NCBI GenBank assembly: GCA_964632945.1
Contig: CAZWCX010000017.1
Coordinates: 13,301-77,300, forward strand
DNA length: 64,000 bases
DNA from: CAZWCX01 sp964632945
Lineage (GTDB): Bacteria > Planctomycetota > MHYJ01 > WSZJ01 > CAZWCX01
Direction: 5' to 3'
Shown: positions 8,882-19,400 of the stretch, one piece after another
How positions within the stretch are numbered: the stretch's first letter is position 1
How the letters are laid out: each line of letters begins with the position of its first letter
Translations under genes and position numbers: made by a program
The notes under the pieces: model-generated
Seen by the model: the letters and a program-made list of their open reading frames with translations, nothing else
What the model was told of the DNA's origin: nothing
Databases searched by the model: none

Positions 8882-11425
8882 ATGAGTCCCGATACCCCTC
8901 CTCCCCCCGGTGCCGGGCATCCCGGAACCGGCGGCGCGTCGACCGGAATTCACGCGGAACTCGTCATTGAGCAGGGCCGGAATACGGGAATCTCCGTGCT
9001 CCTCGGGCGAAGTCTCGTCGCCGGCCGCGCCGTCGAGTGCGACCTGCGACTCTTCGACGAGGGGGTCGCGGAGCATCAGTTCCGCATCGACTTCCGTGAG
9101 CGCGAGGGGTTCGTCTTCACGGACCTCTCCCCCGCCGGCTCCACCCGGGTGCCGGGCAAGTCCCCCGGAAACTCCGTCCTCTATCATCGGGACCCGATCG
9201 AGTGCGGCGGCGTCCGGGTCCGGTTCCTCTGCCCGTCCTTCCCCAACCCGGAACAGACCAACATCGAACTCGCCACCCACAGTCGCCTGGTCCCGACCCC
9301 GGGAATCCGGCTGCCGACCAGCCGGCGGCGCGTGTCGATCAATCCCAAGGAAGGTCTGCGCCCCGCCGAAGAAACCGGTTACCCAACCCCCAATCTGATC
9401 ACGATCTTCAACGTGATCCAGGAGGTGGCGACTCAGGCCGACGCGCGGGGGATGTACGAGTGCCTGCTTCAAGCCGCCGCGAACCTGGTGCCGACGGCAC
9501 GCCTCGTCCTTTGCCGCTACCACGAGGATACCGAGTCCCTGGTGCCGTTCCTGCACCGCAAGTCGCCGGGAGACCGCGCCGGCAGCAGCATCTCCATCGA
9601 TTCCGTCCTGCTGGAGGAGTGCTGCCGCCAGGGTAGCGCGCTGGCCGACCCGGGCGGCGACGACCTCCCCCACCGGATGGCCGTTCCCCTCGAGGGCCGC
9701 GATCGCGTCCACGCGGCACTCTACGTGGAGTTGACCGGACCCCAGGATCCGCGCCCGCTGCTCGCGCTATTCGCCGGGCTGAGCCGCCATGCCGGCCTCC
9801 TCCTCGACCAGTTCGAACTGGTCGCCGCCATCCGGCAGCGGAATCTGCTCCTGGAAACCCTGCACCGGGAGACCATCGAGGCCTCGCAGGCCCACCAGAT
9901 CGAAGAAGCCAAGATTCGCGCCTTGATGGAGGCGTTTCACGACGGCATCGCGCTCCTGCACGAGTCCGGGGAAACGCTCCTGTCCAATTCGCGCGGCCTC
10001 ACCCTGCTGCGCAAGATGCGCAAGCTGAACCTGCCCGGCGGCGGGATCTTCCTCGGCAGCCGGGCCTTGAGCGAAATCATGGACGAGGCAGGCGCGGGAC
10101 ACCGGACCCTCACCGACGAGTTCGCCGTCGACGACGGGGACGTGCGCGTGGAAGTGACGATTGCCCGCGCCCCCCTGCGTTGGCGCGTCGTCCCGGGCGG
10201 CGCACGCGAACCGGAGTTCGGCTATGCCTTCGTCTTCCGCGACGTGACGGATCGCCGCCGGACGGAGGAGGAATTGCGGACCAGCCAGGCCCAACTGCTG
10301 CACTCGCAGAAGATGGAAGCCATCGGCCAGCTCGCCGGCGGAATCGCGCACGACTTCAACAACCTTCTCACCGTGATCCTGGGATACGCCCAGCAGGTCC
10401 TGGCCGGACTTCCCGCGGATTCTCCGATCCGCTCCGGGGTGCAGGAAATCGAGCGCTCGGGGGAACGGGCGAGCGCGTTGACCCAGAAACTGCTGGCGTT
10501 CAGCCGACGGCAAATCCTCCAGCCCCGCCCGCTCGACATCAACCAGCGGGTCACCGAAATGGAGCGCATGCTCCGCCGCCTGATCGGCGCCCCGATCGAG
10601 CTGCGCACCATCCTCGCGCCCCAACCCGGCAGCGTCCACGCCGACGCGGGTCAACTCGAACAGGTCATCCTCAACCTCGTGCTCAACGCCCGCGACGCCA
10701 TGCCGGACGGCGGGATGCTCACCGTCGAAACCACCACCGTGGATGCAGTGCCGGAGGGGGACCCCGCGCCCGAACGTCCCGGACCGTACGTCCTGCTCTC
10801 CGTGACCGACACGGGGTGCGGCATGAGCGCGGAAACCCTGGGCCGTCTCTTCGAACCCTTCTTCACCACCAAGCCGGTCGGACGCGGGACCGGCCTGGGA
10901 TTGTCCACCGTGTACGGAATCGTCACCCAAACCGGCGGCACCATTCGCGTCACCAGCAAACTTGGCCGGGGCAGCCGCTTTTCCGTGTACCTGCCGCTCG
11001 TCGCCGGCGTGGACGCCGCCCCGCCGACCCCACCGCCCGCTCCGGTCGTCGGGGGCAGCGAGACCATCCTGGTCGCGGAGGATGACGATGGGATCCGCGC
11101 CCTCATCGAGATCAGCCTCCGCGAATTGGGATACACCGTGATCGCCGCCGCAAACGGTGAGGATGCCCTCACCGCCCTGCGGGAGCGGACCCGACCGATC
11201 CACGCGCTGATCACCGACCTGGTCATGCCCAGCCTGGGCGGCCGCGAACTCGCCCTTCGGGCGCGGGCCCACCTCCCGGAGCTGCCCATTCTCTTCATCA
11301 GCGGACACTCCGATTCCCCCCAGGATCCCTCGAGCGGACCGGATGGCCGAACCGCGTTCCTGGCCAAGCCGTTCGCCATGAACAAGCTGGTCGCAAGCCT
11401 GCGGACGCTGCTCACCCACGCCTGA
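8882..11425 (+). CDS. Hybrid histidine kinase: FHA-GAF-PAS-HisKA-HATPase-receiver
   Basis: This is a cytoplasmic 847-residue hybrid sensor kinase with no membrane segment. Residues about 25-120 look like a forkhead-associated domain ('LVAGRAVECDLRLFD', then 'DLSPAGSTRV'), which would bind a phosphothreonine partner. A GAF-like region (about 160-315), a short coiled coil and a PAS-like region (about 345-460) come next. The phosphoacceptor is His490 in 'GGIAHDFNNLL'. The ATPase has the N box 'NLVLNARDAM', 'DTGCGM' and 'GTGLGLSTVYGI'. The C-terminal receiver has acceptor Asp779 ('ITDLVMP') and Lys in 'AKPF'. The ATG lies 24 bp after the ETF-QO stop and lacks a clear Shine-Dalgarno. The FHA domain suggests cross-talk with the many Ser/Thr kinases. 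Confidence 0.9.
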   Translation: MSPDTPPPPGAGHPGTGGASTGIHAELVIEQGRNTGISVLLGRSLVAGRAVECDLRLFDEGVAEHQFRIDFREREGFVFTDLSPAGSTRVPGKSPGNSVLYHRDPIECGGVRVRFLCPSFPNPEQTNIELATHSRLVPTPGIRLPTSRRRVSINPKEGLRPAEETGYPTPNLITIFNVIQEVATQADARGMYECLLQAAANLVPTARLVLCRYHEDTESLVPFLHRKSPGDRAGSSISIDSVLLEECCRQGSALADPGGDDLPHRMAVPLEGRDRVHAALYVELTGPQDPRPLLALFAGLSRHAGLLLDQFELVAAIRQRNLLLETLHRETIEASQAHQIEEAKIRALMEAFHDGIALLHESGETLLSNSRGLTLLRKMRKLNLPGGGIFLGSRALSEIMDEAGAGHRTLTDEFAVDDGDVRVEVTIARAPLRWRVVPGGAREPEFGYAFVFRDVTDRRRTEEELRTSQAQLLHSQKMEAIGQLAGGIAHDFNNLLTVILGYAQQVLAGLPADSPIRSGVQEIERSGERASALTQKLLAFSRRQILQPRPLDINQRVTEMERMLRRLIGAPIELRTILAPQPGSVHADAGQLEQVILNLVLNARDAMPDGGMLTVETTTVDAVPEGDPAPERPGPYVLLSVTDTGCGMSAETLGRLFEPFFTTKPVGRGTGLGLSTVYGIVTQTGGTIRVTSKLGRGSRFSVYLPLVAGVDAAPPTPPPAPVVGGSETILVAEDDDGIRALIEISLRELGYTVIAAANGEDALTALRERTRPIHALITDLVMPSLGGRELALRARAHLPELPILFISGHSDSPQDPSSGPDGRTAFLAKPFAMNKLVASLRTLLTHA

Positions 11426-11454
11426 GCCGCGCCCCCCGCGCCCTCCCGGAAATT

Positions 11455-11485
11455 GGACGAATCCAGGTTCTTGCATGATTCGTCC
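11455..11485. terminator. Hairpin downstream of the hybrid histidine kinase
   Basis: A perfect 9-bp inverted repeat (GGACGAATC with GATTCGTCC) has a 13-base loop and starts 29 bp after the kinase stop. No T-tract follows, so it is a possible terminator or mRNA-end structure only. Confidence 0.45.
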
Positions 11486-11510
11486 GCCCGCCGGAACCCC
11501 CAGAGCAGTC

Positions 11511-11580
11511 GCATTCTCTTATATTTACATCTCTTGCGTCATACCATTATTTTCATCGGGAAACGGCATGGTCATTGCTT
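11511..11580 (+). promoter_or_regulatory. AT-rich island, probable promoter of the transglutaminase-like gene
   Basis: This is one of the few AT-rich stretches in the window. It contains a -10-like TATATT at 11520-11525 and lies about 110 bp upstream of the ATG at 11635. I could not find a convincing -35 at standard spacing, so the promoter call rests on composition and position. Confidence 0.35.
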
Positions 11581-11634
11581 TAGGGGGTCCCGAGCAGGAG
11601 CAACCGTTGGACGAAAGGACGGAAGGAGACGACC

Positions 11635-13188
11635 ATGAAGCGAGCGACGATCTTCGGCGGCGTGGTGCTGGCCCTGGCACTGTCGGTTCCGCCGAGCTGG
11701 GCGCAGGAGATCACCGAGGGTCACAAGAAGAACGGCCATCCCCTGGCGCATGCCCCCGGGTCCTGGCTGTCGATGACGTCGGCTTCCTACGTATCCGGGG
11801 CCTTCCGCTGGGATGCGGAGAAGAAGCGCTACGTGGTCCGCGATGACGTGACCCTGGACAGCCTTCCGAGCGTGGTGAAGCTCGACCTGGCGATGGCGCG
11901 CGAGCGCCGCGCGCGCGAGGGGAGGAATCGCGAGTTCGGTTCCCTCAAGGAAGAAGTCGAGGCTTCGCTCGATCGCTCCAACTACATGCTGAACAACCGC
12001 TACATCTCCAGCGACCGCCGGCCGCTGTACAAGAACGTCTTCGACACGGAAGACTTCGGCTGGTGGGGCCACTGCAACGGCGAGGCCGGAGCGTCGATCT
12101 GGGAGAAGGTGCCGGAAGGCGATTCCACGATCCACGGCATCAAGTTCTCCCCCAACGACTTCTAGGAACTCTACACGATCGCCTACAGCGGCGAATTCCC
12201 GACGGAGTTCCGCGGCAGCCGCTCGAACATCTCGAACTCGGTGTACGACAAGGCCAAGGAGCTGGTGAAGAACCCCGAGGATCCCAAGTTTCTGGAGGAG
12301 GCCCGGAAGCTCTACAAGGAGGCCTTTTACGTCGACGCCCCCGAGTCCTGGGAAGCCAAGCACTTCAAGAGCCTGTTCGACAAGCAGGTGAACGCGTTCG
12401 AGGACATGACGCCGGCCGACTTCCACCGCATGCTGACGAAGAGCGTGGACGACGGGAACGGCCTGGTCTTCGACCGCAGCCCCGGCAACGTGGTCTGGAA
12501 CTACCCGGCCTCCGGATATGAAAGCGACATCAAGAAGACCGGCACGAAGGAAATCGACGGCAAGACGGTGGACGTGTTCGAGGTGAAGACGAAGGTCGTG
12601 TTCGGCGACTACAGCGACTACACCTGGAACGGCGGCGGCGGGTACACCTACGATCTCTATGTCGACGAGAACGGCAACATCGTGGGCGGGGAATGGACCG
12701 GGTCGAGCATCAAGGACCATCCGGACTTCGCCTGGAAGCCGACCAAGTCCCTGAAGGACCTCGAAGACGATCCGACGCGGAATGCCGAGAAGCGCAAGAT
12801 GACCCGCGACGCCAAGCTGATCGAGCGCTACCTCGAAGACCAGCTGAAGAACAAGGGGTACGACAAGGAGATCACGGACCGGCTGCGCGAAGGCGACTAC
12901 ATCTACGTGCTCGACGCGCTGAAGACGAAGAAAGACGACGAGCTTCGCGAGTACGTCTCCTATCTGGAGAACCTGAATCAGGAGCTGACCTTCCGCTCGA
13001 TCTACACCGGCGCGCGGACCCTTCACGACAAGTACGCGACGCCTCCCCCGGCCGCGACCCCGGCGACCCCGGCGACGCCGGTGACCGGCGCGACGCCGAC
13101 GGCGGACAATCCGGCCCCCGGCCCGAGCGTGAGCGATCGCCTGAACGAGGCCGGGAACGCGGGCGGCAACGGCGGCACGAACCGGTAA
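11635..13188 (+). pseudogene. Secreted transglutaminase-elicitor-like protein interrupted by an in-frame TAG
   Basis: One continuous frame of 518 codons is broken only by TAG at 12163-12165. Upstream are a signal peptide ('MKRATIFGGVVLALALSV'), an AAGGAG ribosome site and the catalytic-Cys motif 'GWWGHCNGEA'. Downstream, without a frameshift, are 'VVWNYPASGY' and 'GGGYTYDLYVDENG...GGEW', then 'DHPDFAW', which match the transglutaminase-elicitor family (protein cross-linking fold), and a Pro/Ala/Thr-rich tail. The stop falls in the conserved stretch just after the Cys motif ('SPNDF' stop 'ELYTIAYSGEF'), where one base change from AAG, CAG or GAG would explain it. Downstream codons keep the high-GC third-position pattern, so the lesion is recent, a sequencing error, or read through. 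Without read-through, a 176-residue fragment is made. Confidence 0.75.
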
Positions 13189-13243
13189 CGTGGTGGAATC
13201 CCCCGGAATCGCAAGACACCCGACACGATCGGAGGACGAGATC

Positions 13244-13969
13244 ATGAAGAAGCAGATCCTGACGGCGCTGGTGTGCTTCGGCGTGGCCGGCGGCGCGCTG
13301 GCCGAGGAAGGGAAAAACGTGCAGAAGCTGCCCACGCTGCCGTGGAACGAAGTTCCCAAGGTCTACGTCGAGAAGGACAAGGGCCAGAAGGAGGCCCCGA
13401 CCCGCGAACTGACCGTCACCTGGCAACCGGGCGACCGCTGGACGGTCGAGGTCTTCTCCAAGGACGTCACGAAGAAGACCGCCGTCCAGAAGTGGCTGCC
13501 GACCGGCGAGCGGTTCCGCTTCGAAGTGACCGGAACCGAGGTGCGCGACGGGGAGGAAATCGCCCGTATCGTGGTGACGCGCGAGGGCGAATCCGGCGCC
13601 ACCACCGAAATCCTGGTCAACGGGATCAGTCACGCCGTCCTGGCCACGGTGGCCGACGGCAAGGAGACGCCGGTGGCCCGCGTGCAGGACCTCGACATCC
13701 CCTGGGAGGTTCCGGCCGGCAAGATCAAGGGGAAGGCGTTCGAGTCCCCGCTCGGCGTGCCGCGGGATGCCGTGATCTTCAGCGAGGGCGTGGTGGGCTT
13801 CCCGGCGACCGACGTGCCGCAGTCCAGCGGCAAGGTCGTGGACGTGGACACCCGCACGACCGGCGGCGACGACTGCTTCCAGCGCTGGGACGAGGCATTC
13901 CCCCGGTTCCCGCTGTGCTCCTTCTCGCTCGATCGCGTGGTGCTGCTGCGCGAGGCGGGCCGAAACTGA
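13244..13969 (+). CDS. Secreted protein of unknown function
   Basis: The protein has 241 residues and I do not recognise the family. The start at 13244 has GGAGG upstream and gives a signal peptide ('MKKQILTALVCFGVAGGALA'). The mature part is predicted mainly beta-strand ('ELTVTWQPGDRWTVEVFS', 'RFRFEVTGTEVRDGEEIARI') with two Cys near the C-terminus. It lies 55 bp after the transglutaminase-like gene on the same strand and is probably co-transcribed, so it may be a partner or inhibitor of that enzyme; this is inference. A strong hairpin follows it. Confidence 0.8.
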   Translation: MKKQILTALVCFGVAGGALAEEGKNVQKLPTLPWNEVPKVYVEKDKGQKEAPTRELTVTWQPGDRWTVEVFSKDVTKKTAVQKWLPTGERFRFEVTGTEVRDGEEIARIVVTREGESGATTEILVNGISHAVLATVADGKETPVARVQDLDIPWEVPAGKIKGKAFESPLGVPRDAVIFSEGVVGFPATDVPQSSGKVVDVDTRTTGGDDCFQRWDEAFPRFPLCSFSLDRVVLLREAGRN

Positions 13970-13995
13970 CCGACACCAATCCGACCGACACGGCG

Positions 13996-14030
13996 CCGGG
14001 CGTCCCGCAAGGGGCGCCCGGACGCGTTTT
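13996..14030 (+). terminator. Rho-independent terminator
   Basis: A 7-bp GC stem (CCGGGCG at 13996-14002 with CGCCCGG at 14015-14021) is followed by TTTT at 14027-14030. It lies 26 bp after the stop of the small secreted protein and ends the transglutaminase operon. Confidence 0.65.
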
Positions 14031-14041
14031 CGGGCGCGGCG

Positions 14042-14464
14042 TCACTCCCCGAGAATCTTGACCAGGACCCGTTTGTCGCGCCGGCCGTCGAACTCGCCGT
14101 AGAAGATCTGCTCCCAGGGGCCGAAGTCCAGCTTTCCCCGGGTGATCGCCACCACCACCTCACGTCCCATGATCTGCCGCTTGTGGTGGGCGTCGGCGTT
14201 GTCCTCCCCCGTGCGGTTGTGGTGATACCGCGCCGGACTCGGATCGAACGGAGCGAGCTGCTCGAGCCACCGCTTGTAGTCCTCGTGCAGCCCGCGCTCG
14301 TCGTCGTTGATGAACACGCTCGCCGTGATGTGCATGGCGTTGACCAGGCAAAGACCCTCCTGCACGCCGCTCTCCGCCACGGCCTCGGCGACCTGGCCGG
14401 TGATGTTGAGGAACTCCATCCGCTCGCGCGTGTGGAAGGTGAGATACCGGGTGAGCGACTTCAC
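14042..14464 (-). CDS. yjbQ: YjbQ/UPF0047 family protein
   Basis: This 140-residue protein matches the YjbQ family, some members of which have a weak thiamine-phosphate synthase side activity in vitro; the true role is unknown. Family motifs are visible: 'NAMHITASVFINDDE', the His-rich 'RYHHNRTGEDNADAHHKRQ', and 'GKLDFGPWEQIFYGEFDG'. The start is a GTG at 14464 with GGAGG upstream; no ATG start fits better. It lies 35 bp downstream of the kynureninase-like gene, at the end of the minus-strand run. Confidence 0.92.
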   Translation of the reverse strand: MKSLTRYLTFHTRERMEFLNITGQVAEAVAESGVQEGLCLVNAMHITASVFINDDERGLHEDYKRWLEQLAPFDPSPARYHHNRTGEDNADAHHKRQIMGREVVVAITRGKLDFGPWEQIFYGEFDGRRDKRVLVKILGE

Positions 14465-14499
14465 CGTCCCTCCTTTCGCGGATCCCGCCGTTGGGGTCG

Positions 14500-15705
14500 C
14501 TAACGCGCGGGCGCGGCCGGGCTCTGCGCCGCTCTCGCGGTTTCGGCCCGCACTTCGTCCAGGGCGGCGAAGAACGCCTCGATCTCGGTGTCGGTGGTAT
14601 AGAAGTGCGCGGAGACCCGGATTCCGGCCCCCGGGCGGTGGTCGCAGAAGACGCGCCGGGCGATCAGGCGGCGCGCCGCATCTTCCGCGCCGGGGAAGTC
14701 GAGCACGACCAGACCGCTTCGCCGGGCCGCGTCGCGCGGGCTGCGCACCTGGAGACCCCGACGCTCCGCCGCGGCGATGACCTTCGTCATCTGCCGCACG
14801 TTTTTCGCCCGGATCCGCTCCACCCCCACCGCCTCGACCAGGCTGATCCCGGCGATCGCCGCATAGAGGGCCGGAACGCCCGGCGTCCCGCCCGCGAACC
14901 GGAAGGCCGTGTCGGCGTACCGCAGGTCGTCCTCGAAATCGAACGGCAGCGCCGCGGAGATCCATCCCGCCAGGCGCGGCTCGGACGACTTCATCCGGTC
15001 GGGACGCGCATAGAGGAACGAGGCCCCCGGCCCGCCGCAAAGCCACTTGTGGCTCCCCGCCACCAGGTAGTCGATCCCCCACGCCTTCACGTCGAACGGC
15101 ACCACCCCGACCGTCTGGTAGGCGTCCACGATGGTCGCCGCCCCGTGCTTGCGGGCGGCCCGCACGATGGCATCCACGTCCTGCAGATAGCCGGTGACGT
15201 AGATCCCGTGATCGATCAGCACGGCCAGCGTCCGATCGTCGATCGCCTCGACCATCCGTTCGGTCGGAATCGTCTGCCCGTCCGGACTGTCCACGCGCAC
15301 GGCCTCGATCCCCGGCTGGCGCTGCCAGAAATAATGGTTGGTCGGGAAATTCTGGCGCGTGTAGACGACGCGGTTTCGCCGTCCGTCCGGCCGAAGGCAC
15401 GAGGCGACGACCCCCATCAGGATGGAGACGTTCTGGTGGAACATCACGGTGTCCGGTTCGGCGCCGAACAGGGCTCCGACGATGTTTCCCCATTCGAGCA
15501 CCTGGGGGAACCACTTGTGCCAGGCCTCCTGGCCGTCCCGGGCCCATTCGTCCGCGTACTGGGCCAGGCTCTCCCGCGCCGAGCGGGGCATCGCCCCCAT
15601 GGAGTGGCTGAGCAGATAGACGGAATCGGCAAGGATGGGGAACTCCTTGCGAAGCTCGAGGAGATCGGACTCGGGGTCGACGGCGGGATCGACTTCGGCG
15701 GGCAT
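14500..15705 (-). CDS. kynU: Kynureninase-like PLP enzyme (class V aminotransferase fold)
   Basis: The protein has 401 residues. Kynureninase cleaves kynurenine to anthranilate and alanine. Kynureninase-type features are the N-terminal 'VYLLSHSMGAMP' and 'EAWHKWFPQV', 'NFPTNHYF', the PLP-lysine region 'GSHKWLCGGPGASFLY', and the C-terminal 'FCDHRPGAGIRVSAHFYTT', which resembles the substrate-binding end of kynureninases. Related class V enzymes such as cysteine desulfurase-like or isopenicillin-N-epimerase-like proteins cannot be excluded by eye. Tryptophan dioxygenase and an aminobenzoate-type CoA ligase lie upstream on the same strand, which supports a role in tryptophan breakdown. The start at 15705 (MPAEVDP) is the first ATG giving a family-like N-terminus. 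Confidence 0.7.
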   Translation of the reverse strand: MPAEVDPAVDPESDLLELRKEFPILADSVYLLSHSMGAMPRSARESLAQYADEWARDGQEAWHKWFPQVLEWGNIVGALFGAEPDTVMFHQNVSILMGVVASCLRPDGRRNRVVYTRQNFPTNHYFWQRQPGIEAVRVDSPDGQTIPTERMVEAIDDRTLAVLIDHGIYVTGYLQDVDAIVRAARKHGAATIVDAYQTVGVVPFDVKAWGIDYLVAGSHKWLCGGPGASFLYARPDRMKSSEPRLAGWISAALPFDFEDDLRYADTAFRFAGGTPGVPALYAAIAGISLVEAVGVERIRAKNVRQMTKVIAAAERRGLQVRSPRDAARRSGLVVLDFPGAEDAARRLIARRVFCDHRPGAGIRVSAHFYTTDTEIEAFFAALDEVRAETARAAQSPAAPAR

Positions 15706-15833
15706 GCGGCGGGTCTCGCGGGGCCTCGGGCCGCGGGCGGGCGGACCGCGCCGCGGCACGCCCCGGCCGGACCCCGACAGCCTATCGCGCCGTCGCAAGC
15801 GCCTGCAAGCCTTTCGCGCGGACGCCGGCATCG

Positions 15834-16340
15834 TCATGGGGTCGGCCTGCGGTAGACCCGGACCAGCAGCGCGGCGGAGCCGGGCGGACCGGCCAGCGTG
15901 ACCCGATGCCGGCCGGCCGCCAGGTCGACGTGGAAGGTCGCGGCGTCGGTCGGAACCACTCCGACTGCCTTCGGAAATGCCACGGTGGAAGAGCGCTTCG
16001 CCTCCGCCCAGCAGGTCTTGAGCGGCCGCCCGTCGATCCCGATCGCCAGGGCGAACAGGGTCGAACCGGAGGCCGGGAGCCCGATTTCGCTCCGCGCAAC
16101 CACCTTCAGCTCGGCGGGACCGGTGACTTCCAGCGTCAGCGTTCCGGAAGACGGAATCCGGGTGCACGTGTAGGGCTTCCCACGGCGCAGGAGTCGCACG
16201 GAGTCGGCGGGCGGAACCGGCCGCAACCGGGTCCATTCGGGCTTCGGCGCGCGCGGGGGGGGCTTCGTCTCCCCATCCGCGCACGCCAGCGCGGCCAGGA
16301 CGGCTGCAGGCACGATCAGGATGGCGGGAAGTGTCCTCAT
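15834..16340 (-). CDS. Small exported protein, possible lipoprotein
   Basis: The protein has 168 residues with a hydrophobic leader ending 'AALAC', which may be a lipobox although its -3 residue is Ala. The mature region is predicted beta-rich ('GTLTLEVTGPAELKVV', 'HRVTLAGPPGSAALLVRVY') and may be a carbohydrate-binding-like or jelly-roll sandwich; no family is recognised. The start at 16340 has GGAGGG nine bases upstream. It lies 129 bp downstream of the large kinase-TPR gene. Confidence 0.75.
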   Translation of the reverse strand: MRTLPAILIVPAAVLAALACADGETKPPPRAPKPEWTRLRPVPPADSVRLLRRGKPYTCTRIPSSGTLTLEVTGPAELKVVARSEIGLPASGSTLFALAIGIDGRPLKTCWAEAKRSSTVAFPKAVGVVPTDAATFHVDLAAGRHRVTLAGPPGSAALLVRVYRRPTP

Positions 16341-16469
16341 CGCGGTACTCCCTCCTCGAACACCTGGAAAGCGCACGCCGGGTGGGACCCGCGGGGACGA
16401 AGCATCTTACCGGGAATCCCGAAGGCACGAAGGGCGGGGGGGCGAACGTGCGAGCGGGGCCGGGTCGGC

Positions 16470-19400
16470 CTACCGCCCGAGGGCTTCCAGTCGGGCCCGG
16501 AGGCGCTCGACTTCCCGGCGGACGGTCTCGCGCTGCGGCCAGTCGGGCGATGCCGCCGCAAGGGCAGCCTCCGCGTCGCGCAGGGCCGCGGAGAGCCGCT
16601 CGCGCGCGGTCGCGGGCGCCGCGCCCGCGAGCCGCTCGAGGAGCTGGGCCCGACGGAACCGGAGTGGAGCATTCTCGGGATCGAGCAGCACGGCCGAATC
16701 CAGATCGACCAGGGCGCCATCGAGATCTCCGAGGGCCTCGCGCGCCTGACCGCGCAGGGCCGGCGCCTGAGGATCCTTCGGGGCGGCCGAGACGGCCCGG
16801 TCCGCATCCTCCCACGCCCCTTGCCAATCGCCCTGCTCGTACCGGATCTCCGAGCGGGACAGGAGCGCCTCGAGGAGGCCGGGAGCGCTGTGGAGGGCGT
16901 GATCGAGGTCGCGCAACGCCCCCTCCCGATCCCCGGTCATTCGACGCAACCGGCTTCGATTGAACCGGGCCGCCGGATGGTCGGGCGCCAGGGTCAGGGC
17001 CCGCTCCAAATCGGCTGCGCCGCCGGCGACATCTCCCAGGTCGCAGAGCAGGCGGCCGCGATTGGACCAGGCGGGTGCAAACGTCGGATCGGACTCGATC
17101 GCCCGGTCGAAGGACTCCCGGGCCGCGCCCGCATCGCCGAGCTGCATGTACGCCACGCCGAGGATGTTGAACGCCTCACGATTCGCGCCGCCGGTCTCGA
17201 CGGCGCGGAGCAGATCCTCGATCGCGCCGCGCAGATCGCCGATTCCCAGCTTCCCCGCCCCCCGATACCGAAGCGCGTCCGCGCGCCCGGGCTCCAGCGC
17301 CAGGGCGCGATCCGCATCCTCGATCGCGCCGCGCGGATCCCCCGACATCTGTCGCGCAGCCGCCCGATCGGTCCAGGTCCGGGCATCCCCAGGCGCGCAT
17401 TCGAGGGCTTTCGTGTAGTCCTCGATGGCCGCCGCGAGATCCCTCCTTTGATGGCGCAGCCGGCCTCGGTTGTACCAGCCGTTCGCCTCGCGCGGTCTCA
17501 GCACCGCCGCCCGTCCGTAGTCGGCCAGTGCGCCCTCCGGATCTCCCGTCTCTTCGCGCAAGGCGCCACGCAAGATGTACGCGAGGGCGAAACTCGGCGC
17601 CGCCGCGATCGCGCGATCGCAGTCCTCCCGCGCCGCCGCGGGATCCTTCGCCGCGCGACGGAACAAGGCCCGCCGGTAGACGGGTTCCGGCTCCCCGGGC
17701 GCGGCCAGTACCGCCGCGTCCAGGTCCGCGATCGCTCCCTCCGCGTCCCCGGCTTCGGCGCGAATCGCCGCGCGGTCCAACCTCGCCACCCAGTCGCGGG
17801 GGTTCGCGGCCAGCACGGTATCGAGATCCTTCAACGCGCCCGGCACGTCTCCCCGACGCCGGCGCAGATTCGCCCGCCCCGCGTAGGCCGGCGAATGTTC
17901 CGGATCGATCCGGATCGCCTCCGTGAAGTCCCCCTCCGCCCCGGCGTCTTCGCCGCGGCGCAATCGCATCACGCCCCGTTGAACCCACGGCGCCGGATCG
18001 CTCGGATCGACCCGCATGGCGCGCGCCAATTCGGCTTCCGCTGCCTCGAAGTCTCCCTGCTCGTACCGGGCAACCGCCAGCGTCAGGCGCGGAGCGACGA
18101 GGGACGGTTCGAGCTCGAGCGCCCGGTTCAAGTCCGCGATGGCCTCCACGGGCGACCGCGCAAGCAGCCGCAATCGGCCCCGGTTGAGCAGCGACTCCAC
18201 GTGCCGGGGGTTCAAGGAGATCGCCCGCTCGAGGGCGTCCAATGAACCTTCGCTGTCGCCGCGCTCCTGCAGGAGGTTGGCCTGAACGAACCAGGCGTCG
18301 GGGCGCAGCGGATCGATCTCCAGCGCGCGTTTCAGATCCTCGAGCGCCCCGTCGAAATCGCCCCGCGTCATCCGTCCGACACCGCGCCAGAACAGGGCAT
18401 CCGCGAACCCCGGCCGCCGCTCCAGGGCCGCGCCGGCGTCGCCCTCCAGCCCCTCGGGGTGGGCCAGCCCGCGAATCAACAGGAACTCCTCCGCCAGGTC
18501 GCGACCTTCCCACTTGTCGAGCATCGCCGCGCAGTACTCCCGCGCGTCCGCTTTCCCGACCACCAGCGCCCATCCGCGCGCCAAGTCCAGGTCCATCTCT
18601 CCGGTCCTGCCGCCCTTCACGGCCGAGTCCACGAGCGCCAGCGCGGCATCCACGCGCTCGCGCGCCCGCTGCAGTCGTGTCGACGCCGCCCGGGAAGTGA
18701 AGCGCTCGAGGACCGAACGCTCGATCCACAGCCTCGCCTTTTCCAGCAGACACGGTCCGTGCGCCGGATCGAGCGCCAACCCTCGGTCGTACGCTTCGAG
18801 CGCGGCCGGCCCGTCACCGGACACCTGGCGGACGCGGCCGACGACCCACCACCCGTCCGGAGATTCCCCGGAGCGCTCCATCTCCTCTGCGCAGGATCTC
18901 GCCAACCGCTCGTATTCCGCGCGCTCGCGGTCGGTCAGGCGCCAGTCGCGGCGGTACGAACGCAGCCGGAGCCGGTGCAGCTCCACGGCCGCGAGGTGAT
19001 ACACGGCCGCCGCCGCCTCGCGCGCCCGCGCCGCGCGCGTCTCCGACTCCATCCGTTCGCGCTCCGCCGCGAGGCGCGCGGACGCCTCTTCGCGCAATCG
19101 ACGCAGGTTCGCGTCCCCCGGATCGATCCCGGACGCGCGTTCGAACGCCTGCAGGGCTTTCAACATCCTCCCGGCCGCCTGATGTTCGAGCCCCTCCCGC
19201 AGCCACGCCGCCTTGAGCCGGGCCGTGGCCATCCGGGTCCCGAGCACGTACGAGCCGAAGGTGAGCGCGACCAGGACCGCCGCCGCGGCCGGGATCGCGA
19301 CCGCGCGCCAGCGCACCAGCCAGCGCCAGAGCCGCAAGGCCGCAGAGGGGGACCGGGCCAGCACGGGTTCCCCGCGCAACCAGCGCCGCAGCTCCTCGCC

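Noticed and set aside
12163..12165. TAG as a pyrrolysine codon
   Set aside because: No pyl genes are in the window, the family is not known to use pyrrolysine, and the neighbouring codons suggest a mutated Lys, Gln or Glu codon.
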